A stretch of DNA of 50,359 nucleotides from contig JAUNFZ010000011.1 of NCBI GenBank assembly GCA_030524785.1, positions 1 through 50,359 of the forward strand. The letters are read 5' to 3'. Below the pieces are notes generated by a model. That model saw nothing but the letters and a program-made list of their open reading frames with translations. It did not search any database and was not told where the DNA came from. Numbering within the stretch: the stretch's first letter is position 1; every line of letters begins with the position of its first letter. Source of the stretch: Eubacteriales bacterium. GTDB taxonomy: Bacteria; Bacillota; Clostridia; Lachnospirales; Lachnospiraceae. Of this stretch, positions 1 to 5,670 are shown one piece after another. The translations under genes and the position numbers were made by a program.

Positions 1-5
1 AGGAG

Positions 6-39
6 TAAATTCCACCGCATAAGCGGGCGGTGGAATTTA
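6..39. repeat. Perfect inverted repeat at the window edge
   Basis: Two 13-base arms (TAAATTCCACCGC and its complement) flank an 8-base loop. The stem is long and perfect but neither strand carries a clean T-run, so it may be a terminator core for a gene outside the window or a repeat. Positions 40-192 show no gene. Confidence 0.5.
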
Positions 40-192
40 AAATTTCATTTTAGGATACTTTTTGATGCTATAAAACAGCTTGCCTTTTTACGTCCCGTTA
101 TGTATACTTTTAGAAACAACTCCCAACAGGGGATTGGAATATTGTTCCTTTCCCTTAATATGCAAGAAAAGAAATGAAATTTGCGCGAAAAG

Positions 193-588
193 TCATTTCA
201 CGTTTCCATTTTCTTCTTTTTTTATCCTAAAATAGTCTGTTAGCTTGCCAACCCGATAAATTTTATATTTTCTTCTACGCCAAAATGAAACCAAATCGTC
301 AAAAGCTGTGTCTCCGGTTACGATACAAAAATCGTTTTCCCTATCTTTAGCCATTGTCATTCCCAGGCAGGACGCAAGCTGATGATCCAGAGAATCTTTA
401 TGCCCTGTTATAGCCTTAATGGTCTGCACATCCAATTTTCTGCTCAGAAATCCCCCAACGACCTCAATTCCCATCTTGGGAGTGTTCACTGAAAAAAATA
501 TTGCTACTTTATCTTCCTTTTTTAGACGCGAAATAGCATCTAGCCCATCATCTTTTACATTCTCGTAGTCAACAAAAAAATATGTCAT
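193..588 (-). CDS. PIN/NYN-like nuclease domain protein
   Basis: A 131-residue single-domain protein. The N-terminus has a strand followed by VDYEN (acidic residues at about 7-9), and later DSLDHQLAS and the loop IVTGDTAFDD supply further acidic residues in the order expected of PIN/NYN metal-dependent ribonuclease folds. Reading continues upstream to 669, but the ATG at 588 is chosen because AAAGGGG lies eight bases before it and because the longer form would overlap the recombinase gene. It follows the recombinase by 19 bases on the same strand, so the two are probably co-transcribed. The fold is inferred from motif order; RNase activity and target are unknown. Confidence 0.6.
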   Translation of the reverse strand: MTYFFVDYENVKDDGLDAISRLKKEDKVAIFFSVNTPKMGIEVVGGFLSRKLDVQTIKAITGHKDSLDHQLASCLGMTMAKDRENDFCIVTGDTAFDDLVSFWRRRKYKIYRVGKLTDYFRIKKEENGNVK

Positions 589-607
589 GACAGTTTCCCC
601 TTTCGTA

Positions 608-1465
608 TCAATACAAATAATTTGTTGCAACAACATCACATCTGTTGTGTCCCAGACTGCGTGACACAATCAACAGTGCCTTTTTGTCATAGACTATTCC
701 TGCTTTATCCTTGCGACAGTAGTACCGTTCTGCTTTAGGGATCTCATCAATAGACCTACAAATACGGTTGTAGAAAGCCTGCGCATAGACTGCCCGATAA
801 TGGTGTACTGGCATCCTTACCTTAATGTCCCCTTTTTCAAATACTGTACTTTTTCCTAGCTTAACGGCATTTTGGAAACACTCCCTCACCAAGTCCCGGT
901 ATTCTGGCAATACATACGCATATCGCGGTTTGCCTCCTTTGCCATTTTCCACATATACATATGACCTACTACCCGATTCAACATAGGAATTGGGCTTTAA
1001 CGCCAAAATCTCATGCCTTCGCATTCCAGTACCCTTGCAGAAATTCACAACTATCAGATTTCTATTCTCGGAAAACCCTCTAGTCGGATTGCGTGAACGC
1101 TTAATCTCAGTTCTTTGTCTCTTTGGCAGTTCTACACTGAAATCCTGCGTATTACATCTATATAGCTTCGCTAATGCGGAAGCACGCAATCTGATCGTCC
1201 ATGGACTGTAACCCCATTCTATATTTCTCTGTAAATATGCACCTACATACTGTTTATCATCGGCAATATTTCTACAACCATATTCAGCTTTACACCACTT
1301 CCCGAAAGCAATACATTCTTTTTCATAGGTAGAAAATGTAACTTTCGAAAAAATTTTCCCGTTATAGTCCTCGCCGTTTTGCTTAATCCGATGCTTTGAT
1401 TCGCCAAATGCTTTTTGCGCGTATAGCTCTTTTCGCACTTGATATGCTATCGACTTTGTTTTCAC
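608..1465 (-). CDS. Tyrosine recombinase/integrase family protein
   Basis: A 285-residue protein with the tyrosine recombinase layout: an N-terminal SAM-like DNA-binding region (about 40-105) and a catalytic domain containing the first arginine in GTGMRRHEIL, an HxxR box in HHYR, a late SLGHNR box, and the nucleophile candidate in TNYLY at the extreme C-terminus. The start is GTG with GAGAGGGGTGAT upstream. All catalytic elements can be seen, so it may be active. Length is at the short end for the family. Next to a PIN-like gene, a ribbon-helix-helix gene and several toxin-antitoxin modules, it suggests an integrated or decaying mobile segment, but no attachment site was identified. Confidence 0.8.
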   Translation of the reverse strand: MKTKSIAYQVRKELYAQKAFGESKHRIKQNGEDYNGKIFSKVTFSTYEKECIAFGKWCKAEYGCRNIADDKQYVGAYLQRNIEWGYSPWTIRLRASALAKLYRCNTQDFSVELPKRQRTEIKRSRNPTRGFSENRNLIVVNFCKGTGMRRHEILALKPNSYVESGSRSYVYVENGKGGKPRYAYVLPEYRDLVRECFQNAVKLGKSTVFEKGDIKVRMPVHHYRAVYAQAFYNRICRSIDEIPKAERYYCRKDKAGIVYDKKALLIVSRSLGHNRCDVVATNYLY

Positions 1466-1711
1466 TTTACATCACCCCTCTCCAGTTTTAGTCTTGGTTA
1501 AGCGCAAATGCAGAGCTGTTTATACAGCTGCCCCGTGCTGTCGTTCTCCTCCTCTCATCAAAAAATATTTTCAAGAATAATATGCAAGATAAGAAATTTC
1601 TTCCTCAAACCTTTTTATTATTATCATCTAATGTCGGTGCAAAATTATTTTTAATTGCCCTGCATCTTTCTATTAAAATTGGGGGCTACACCCCCCAAAC
1701 CCCGGTCCACC

Positions 1712-1750
1712 AAAAAATTTAGAGCATTGCACGCAATGCCCTAAATTTTT
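1712..1750. repeat. Long hairpin in a gene-free stretch (1466-1854)
   Basis: Arms AAAAATTTAG/CTAAATTTTT and GCATTGC/GCAATGC enclose a two-base loop with one mismatch, making an unusually long stem that could terminate on either strand. Just left of it, at about 1681-1710, is a C/G-rich stretch with GGGGGCTACACCCCCC and then a run rich in C. This combination resembles leader regions beside mobilization genes in gut Firmicutes, but no relaxase is present. Nothing else was recognised in 1466-1854. Confidence 0.45.
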
Positions 1751-1854
1751 CGGTCTTTCAATCTTTCCGTCACCTTATTGAAAATCATTTATAAAAATTC
1801 CCGTCCAACATCTATATCGGTTTACTTTTCATTATTCATGAAAAATAACCCGAT

Positions 1855-1885
1855 CAAAAAAGCTTCCGGCTTTTCGCCAGAAGCT
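1855..1885 (-). terminator. Rho-independent terminator of the RHH gene
   Basis: Read on the minus strand, AGCTTCtGGC and GCcGGAAGCT pair around a GAAAA-type loop and are followed directly by six T residues. The left arm begins at the stop codon of the ribbon-helix-helix gene. Confidence 0.8.
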
Positions 1886-2042
1886 ACAATTCTCCATTTT
1901 CTTTTTCATGCTGTTTTATTGCCTGCCGTATTAGGTACAGCACCTCACCATTGATAGACCGACCTTCGTATTCCGCTAGACTTCTCAATTTCTTATGAGT
2001 TTCAGAATCAATTCGCAAACCCAGATGCTTATCTTTTTCCAT
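1884..2042 (-). CDS. Small ribbon-helix-helix (Arc/CopG-like) DNA-binding protein
   Basis: A 52-residue protein beginning MEKDKHLGLRIDSETHKKL and continuing with LAEYEGRSINGEVLYLIRQ. This is the Arc-type pattern: one beta strand (LGLRID), a helix, the turn EGRSIN, and a second helix. AGAGGA lies just before the ATG. It faces a region with four copies of a palindrome-like motif and a divergent small gene, so an autoregulatory or plasmid/mobilization accessory role is plausible (inference). The fold assignment is strong; the function is not known. Confidence 0.75.
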   Translation of the reverse strand: MEKDKHLGLRIDSETHKKLRSLAEYEGRSINGEVLYLIRQAIKQHEKENGEL

Positions 2043-2070
2043 TCCTCTTATCCCTAACCTTCAAACTTCT

Positions 2071-2277
2071 AAGTACATAATAAGTTTATATTGAACCCAT
2101 GTGCAAAAACGAACTTATTTTAAGTACGGAATTTAGCCAACTTCATATGTGCATCCTTATCACTTCGTAGCCCTAAGTGCCCATCCCTCGCTATTGTGCC
2201 CTCGTAATTAAACGTATTATTAGTACATTTTAAGTTCGTATTGTGTTATGATGTGAAAAAGAACTTGTTTTAAGTAC
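2071..2277. promoter_or_regulatory. Four operator-like motifs between divergent genes
   Basis: Two same-direction copies, GAACTTATTTTAAGTAC at 2111-2127 and GAACTTGTTTTAAGTAC at 2261-2277, differ at one base. Two reverse-orientation relatives lie at about 2073-2086 and 2223-2237. A -10-like TATGAT at 2247-2252 for the rightward gene sits between the copies at 2223 and 2261. The arrangement fits a repressor with several binding sites, most simply the adjacent ribbon-helix-helix protein. Confidence 0.5.
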
Positions 2278-2305
2278 ATAAAAGTTTTGAAGGAGGAAAT
2301 TTCCA

Positions 2306-2548
2306 ATGATAGACACATACGATCTTTTTATTTCTACATTAAAGAAATCTGAAATGACACCAGATGAAGCAGACCAGATAGAAGAATTTTTGGATAGAGA
2401 ATATCCCGATATAATTATTAGCGAAGAAGATCTCCAGAGAGTTTTTTCTAAAATAAAGGAAATTATTAAAGATGAAAATATCGAACAGAATAAAAAAATC
2501 TGGCAACAGCTTAGCGACATAAGTGTTGCCAAACTGTTGCCAGATTGA
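2306..2548 (+). CDS. Small acidic protein of unknown function
   Basis: An 80-residue protein with a strong ribosome site (AAGGAGG ten bases before ATG) downstream of the operator-like motifs. It is acidic and predicted mostly helical (TPDEADQIEEFLDREYPD, then a lysine/glutamate-rich helix). Its last 17 residues (from KIWQQL) are encoded by the dispersed GTTGCC repeat that also forms a hairpin, so the native C-terminus may have been replaced by repeat insertion. No family is recognised. The good start signal and the upstream promoter region are the reasons to call it real. Confidence 0.5.
   Translation: MIDTYDLFISTLKKSEMTPDEADQIEEFLDREYPDIIISEEDLQRVFSKIKEIIKDENIEQNKKIWQQLSDISVAKLLPD
2491..2546. 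terminator. Hairpin from dispersed repeat, copy A
   Basis: Thirteen-base arms AATCTGGCAACAG (2497-2509) and CTGTTGCCAGATT (2534-2546) form the stem. On the minus strand the stem runs into seven T residues, so it would terminate the toxin-antitoxin operon read leftward; on the plus strand it overlaps the 3' end of the small gene. Related copies lie at 3491-3515 and 5603-5643. Confidence 0.65.
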
Positions 2549-2626
2549 TTTTAATGACATAAGCGAGGCTTATTTGCAGTATTTTTTACATCTAGGTAGG
2601 TTATACTTATCCTTCCCTTTATAAAT

Positions 2627-2668
2627 CCGGCACTTTTATGAATCGCCAAAAGTTTCTAAAAGTGCCGG
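2627..2668. repeat. Inverted repeat, 12-base arms
   Basis: CCGGCACTTTTA (2627-2638) and its exact complement (2657-2668) flank an 18-base loop. The sequence after it (ATGTTGATTTTAGG...) has a diverged relative at about 3375-3420 on the other strand, so it may be part of a larger dispersed repeat. Confidence 0.45.
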
Positions 2669-2753
2669 AAATGTTGATTTTAGGGGATTTTCCCACATTT
2701 TCAATGAAAAACACCCGCCACGTTAAGCATGGTGAGTGCTTATGTAAATTTCA

Positions 2754-3071
2754 CTATTTCAAGATTTCTTTCCAATTTCTCCGATTATATCCAATCCTTA
2801 ATACATTAACCGTCTGCATCATTTCAGATACTTCATAAAAGATATAATAGTTTTTATATGGCATACATCGAATACCTTGATATCTCAATATCATATCATC
2901 CACAAACGGATATCTGGCTGGAAACTCGTTCAATGTAGCGATAGATTTTCTTAATCCTTTTACAAAATTTTGTGCTGTTTTCGGTTCCAGCAATGTATAC
3001 GTGATATAATCGCCAATGTCGATAATATCCTCTTTTGCCCGGTTTGTAAGCGTTATTCTATACGCGGACAT
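2754..3071 (-). CDS. RelE/ParE family toxin
   Basis: A 105-residue protein with the RelE/ParE pattern: an N-terminal strand (YRITLTNRAKEDI), two helices, and the C-terminal sheet GIRCMPYKNYYIFYEV...VNVLRIGYNRRNW. Family members either cleave ribosome-bound mRNA (RelE) or poison gyrase (ParE); the residues here do not decide which. The gene overlaps the 3' end of the antitoxin gene by 14 bases, the usual coupled arrangement. Length is normal. Confidence 0.85.
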   Translation of the reverse strand: MSAYRITLTNRAKEDIIDIGDYITYTLLEPKTAQNFVKGLRKSIATLNEFPARYPFVDDMILRYQGIRCMPYKNYYIFYEVSEMMQTVNVLRIGYNRRNWKEILK

Positions 3072-3222
3072 TCAGATACCTGCTTTCAATTTCATCAAAC
3101 GCCTCATCAAAATTCTGAACGTTTCCTTTTTGTAAATCACGAAGTCCATCATTTACAAAATTTCGAATTTCCATTCTTGCCTGTTCTTCGGCTGTATACG
3201 GTATTTTTTTTGCTGTAGACAT
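3058..3222 (-). CDS. Antitoxin partner of the RelE/ParE toxin
   Basis: A 54-residue protein starting MSTAKKIPYTAEEQARMEI, with GGAGG six bases before ATG. It contains one amphipathic helix (EEQARMEIRNFVNDGLRDL) and an acidic C-terminal segment (NFDEAFDEIESRY) of the kind that wraps around a RelE-type toxin. It precedes and overlaps the toxin gene. No standard DNA-binding motif is obvious, so whether it autoregulates is unclear. Assignment is by position, size and composition. Confidence 0.7.
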   Translation of the reverse strand: MSTAKKIPYTAEEQARMEIRNFVNDGLRDLQKGNVQNFDEAFDEIESRYLNVRV

Positions 3223-3269
3223 TTATATACCTCCTGCTAAATGGATCCTTCTCATCTTTCTATAAAATA

Positions 3270-3298
3270 ATTCTACCATAGCATTCTCCTTTTCACAA
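3270..3298 (-). promoter_or_regulatory. Promoter of the toxin-antitoxin operon
   Basis: On the minus strand TTGTGA, a 17-base spacer and TAGAAT precede the antitoxin start by about 48 bases. Confidence 0.55.
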
Positions 3299-3435
3299 TC
3301 CAAAATTCAATAAACTTTCACCGTCCTTCATTGGGATAAAAATGGGTTAAATTCCAAATTTTCTTGATTCAAAGATGCAAAAAATGCTTTAAAATAAGCA
3401 TTCTTGCAGTTTTCAATACCTTTCCTCCCCTTTGA

Positions 3436-3467
3436 CCCCGATTTTCATTGTAAAATCGGGGTTTTTT
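3436..3467 (+). terminator. Terminator-like hairpin
   Basis: CCCCGATTTT and AAAATCGGGG around a 6-base loop, followed by T residues on the plus strand. No plus-strand gene ends nearby, so it is probably part of the dispersed repeat block that also includes the GTTGCC motif at 3491. The stretch 3223-3592 contains only this block and the toxin-antitoxin promoter. Confidence 0.55.
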
Positions 3468-3490
3468 AGTCGGTTTCGCAGTGATTTGGG

Positions 3491-3515
3491 GTGTTGCCAA
3501 CTGTTGCCAGATTTT
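3491..3515. repeat. Dispersed GTTGCC repeat, copy B (half site)
   Basis: GTGTTGCCAACTGTTGCCAG matches the right arm of copies A (2521-2546) and C (5625-5645). The opposing arm of the hairpin is missing here. Confidence 0.6.
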
Positions 3516-3592
3516 CTTTGCTGATACAGTCTTTCTTAATATAACATTAACAATCATTCTAGTGCTTTTAACTGTCTTGAAGTTTTAACCAT

Positions 3593-4087
3593 TTATAATA
3601 ACATCTCCAAATACGGTCTTAAAAGTTTCTCCACCCGAAATTCTTTTGCATATCGCATAAGTTGTGGTAGATTTTTTTCTTTACTTCGCATATAGTTCTT
3701 TATTGCCGACTGTAAATCCTGAATTTCTACATTACTGCGGCTGCGTAATAGATCACACACGGTACGTTCAGCATTATACGCTTTCACAATATGTCCCTCT
3801 GGTGATTCTAATTTCACTGCCCCCAACTCTAAAAGTTCTTTTTTTACTCGATATACTTTTACTCTCTGAGCCTCCATGCTTTTTGCATGGTATCCTGCTT
3901 TTACAGTAATCGTAAATTGCAATGGTTCCCGCTCTGCCATTTCCAACAAATAGAGTGACGTTTCATGCGAAAAAATAATTTGCGGATACCTTGCTTGCAA
4001 TAAATAGAAAGGATCTGCCCATGCGTCTGGCGACAAGTAAATTCCTTTTGCCACACGTTCTAATTCCATTTTCTTTACATACTCCAT
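3593..4087 (-). CDS. AbiEi-like antitoxin, N-terminally truncated
   Basis: 164 residues covering most of a type IV AbiEi-like antitoxin: ERVAKGIYLSPDAW (end of the winged helix), SHETSLYLLEM, and ERTVCDLLRSRS are typical family motifs. The first part of the DNA-binding domain is missing. The frame reads upstream only as far as QNAGISKTYF before a stop codon (TGA), and the ATG at 4087 has no ribosome site. The sequence immediately upstream codes in another frame for a piece of a Phd/YefM antitoxin, which shows that a deletion fused two genes. Probably non-functional as a DNA-binding regulator, though the C-terminal domain is intact. No AbiEii toxin gene follows. Confidence 0.7.
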   Translation of the reverse strand: MEYVKKMELERVAKGIYLSPDAWADPFYLLQARYPQIIFSHETSLYLLEMAEREPLQFTITVKAGYHAKSMEAQRVKVYRVKKELLELGAVKLESPEGHIVKAYNAERTVCDLLRSRSNVEIQDLQSAIKNYMRSKEKNLPQLMRYAKEFRVEKLLRPYLEMLL

Positions 4088-4206
4088 GAAATAAGTCTTT
4101 GAAATTCCTGCATTTTGTGGGCCATATCAGATATCTCACTCGTATTGCGCAGGTCTTTAAGCGGCATGATTACTGGCGTAAAAACACTCCCTTTCTCGTT
4201 TTTCAT
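4075..4206 (-). pseudogene. Phd/YefM antitoxin N-terminal remnant
   Basis: Forty-three codons starting MKNEKGSVFTPVIMPLKDL and continuing through RNTSEISDMAHKMQE. The IMPLKDLRNT...EISDMAHKMQE pattern is that of Phd/YefM antitoxins in Clostridia, whose next residues normally continue P-x-F/V-I-T-K-N-G. Here the reading changes after QE into the sequence of the AbiEi-like gene in a different frame and stops. The two frames share bases around GCAGGAA, suggesting a deletion at microhomology. No Phd/Doc- or RelE-type toxin gene remains next to it. Confidence 0.6.
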
Positions 4207-4258
4207 AATTATGTCTTTTTCAATCGGATTTTTCTACCTAGATCTGTGTTGGGATAAA

Positions 4259-4774
4259 TTACATAAACGAACTGATCAGCATCAGTAAAAAGAACGCGGC
4301 CATAATCACCGACACTGCCGTTGCTATTATCATAATTATTTTATTTGCTTTTCTTTCGTCTTTCATTATTTTGCAAAAAAGCAGATAAAGGTATACTCCG
4401 CATACTGCACCTAATGTATTTGTTATGATATCTGTTATGTCGCTTGCCCCCAGTTTGAAAATGTATTGACAAACTTCAAACATAAGACTCGTAGCGAATC
4501 CGGATAAAAATATCTTTCTGCCGGCGACGTTAAGCATCTTTAAATATACGCCGAAAGGGACAAAAATGAAAAGGTTCAGAACCGCTTCAAAAACAGGAAT
4601 ATCTCCCGCGTACACGTCTTTATAATAAAATGGAATCAGATTTAATTCCCTGACTCTGTGAATGTCGGCAATCGAAAAATCCATTCTGAATATGATTATC
4701 CAGATCAATAATATAAGATATATACCAAATAGTATTTTTATCCCTTGTCCCTTATTTAATTTTGTTATCTTCAT
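4259..4774 (-). CDS. VanZ-like membrane protein
   Basis: 171 residues with about four membrane segments: one near the N-terminus (IKILFGIYLILLIWIIIF), a pair in the middle and one at the C-terminus. NLIPF after the first helix, the NLFIFVPFGVYL helix and the D-x-x-D motif SDITDIITNTLGAV are the VanZ family signature. VanZ itself gives low-level teicoplanin resistance, but most relatives have no known role. The start is the ATG at 4774 with GGCGAGG in front; it overlaps the HEPN gene by 23 bases, suggesting translational coupling. Confidence 0.8.
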   Translation of the reverse strand: MKITKLNKGQGIKILFGIYLILLIWIIIFRMDFSIADIHRVRELNLIPFYYKDVYAGDIPVFEAVLNLFIFVPFGVYLKMLNVAGRKIFLSGFATSLMFEVCQYIFKLGASDITDIITNTLGAVCGVYLYLLFCKIMKDERKANKIIMIIATAVSVIMAAFFLLMLISSFM

Positions 4775-5174
4775 AAAATAATGCCTCGCCACAGGTATAT
4801 TCTTTTACAGCTTTTATCACTTCATCTGCCGTTTTATACTGTTCTTCCGCCTGTTCTTTTGATGCAATGAAGAAATCACTGTAATCGCTTTTCTCTCTTA
4901 ATTGCTGTAATTTACCGATTCTTCTGCCAAGGTCTTTTGCAAAAAGTTCTTTCGCCACATATTCCTTATTAAAATACGCCATCACATCTTTATGGCGCTT
5001 GAAATCCACCGCTTCCATCGCCAAAATTGCTTTTATTGCATAAAATGCCGCATAATAAGAACGGTTTATAGAATCTTTAAATTTTCCTTTTTCATAGCAG
5101 AACTTCGCAACCTCCAGACTATCATCTGCTTCCTGCAGGCGATAATTGCTCAGATCAAGTCGTCTCTCATCCAA
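4752..5174 (-). CDS. HEPN-domain protein (toxin-like partner of MNT)
   Basis: 140 residues, all helical, with the HEPN core: YRLQEADDSLEVAKFCYEKG, then SINRSYYAAFYAIKAIL, and later LREKSDYSDFF, matching the UPF0332-type HEPN group. HEPN partners of MNT proteins are typically ribonucleases or targets of AMPylation by the MNT partner (MntA/HepT systems). The catalytic RxxxxH motif of HepT is not present; the R-x-x-x-DY variant may be inactive or act differently. It overlaps the nucleotidyltransferase gene by 8 bases. Confidence 0.75.
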   Translation of the reverse strand: MDERRLDLSNYRLQEADDSLEVAKFCYEKGKFKDSINRSYYAAFYAIKAILAMEAVDFKRHKDVMAYFNKEYVAKELFAKDLGRRIGKLQQLREKSDYSDFFIASKEQAEEQYKTADEVIKAVKEYTCGEALFYEDNKIK

Positions 5175-5496
5175 TCGTCACACCCTCCTTCTCTACATTA
5201 TCATAAAACGGGTACGCCCCAAGCCAGTACCGGAAATGAGCCTCGTTTTGTACAATCGGGCTGAGATGAACCCCATAATCCAGTTCCATATCGTAAGCCA
5301 AATCAAAAATCTTATCTTCTGCTTTTTCAATTTCTTTATCTGAAAGGGTAGTTAAAATCATAATATCTATATCAGAATATTCGTTATAATCTCCACGCGC
5401 ATACGAGCCATATACTATCAGCCTGCAAAGACTTTCTCCAAGAATTTGCTTTACGCTTTGCGCAAATTTTAACAGCAATTCCTGTCTTTCATTCAT
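5167..5496 (-). CDS. MNT-type nucleotidyltransferase (antitoxin-like)
   Basis: 109 residues with the minimal nucleotidyltransferase signature IVYGSYARGDYNEYSDID, giving G-S and the D-x-D metal site, then a third acidic position near ELDYGVHL. In MntA/HepT pairs this protein adds AMP to the HEPN toxin. In-frame start codons reach 5532; the ATG at 5496 is chosen because AAAGGA lies nine bases upstream. It is the first gene of a three-gene unit with HEPN and VanZ. Confidence 0.8.
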   Translation of the reverse strand: MNERQELLLKFAQSVKQILGESLCRLIVYGSYARGDYNEYSDIDIMILTTLSDKEIEKAEDKIFDLAYDMELDYGVHLSPIVQNEAHFRYWLGAYPFYDNVEKEGVTIG

Positions 5497-5596
5497 TTCC
5501 GCCATTCCTTTCGTATACTTCATTTTGTTCATATATTGAGTATATCATTTTTCTCTGCGGTATTCTATAAATTTTTCCGAATCAAAAATAATTGAA

Positions 5597-5643
5597 AAAA
5601 TCGGCAACAGTTCAGCGGCACAAAAGTGCTGCCAACTGTTGCC
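5597..5643 (-). terminator. Terminator formed by dispersed repeat, copy C
   Basis: GGCAACAGTT (5603-5612) pairs with AACTGTTGCC (5634-5643), with an inner GGCAC/GTGC stem. On the minus strand it is followed by GATTTTTTC. It sits 28 bases after the stop of the FtsK-type ATPase gene and is its likely terminator. Confidence 0.75.
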
Positions 5644-5670
5644 AGGTTAATTTTCATTTATTGTCAGTCT

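Noticed and set aside
2638..2838. A 66-codon plus-strand open frame starting inside an inverted repeat
   Set aside because: No ribosome site; it overlaps the toxin gene and seems to be repeat sequence.
3369..3557. A 62-codon minus-strand open frame
   Set aside because: It is made of the repeat block and a terminator hairpin, with no ribosome site.
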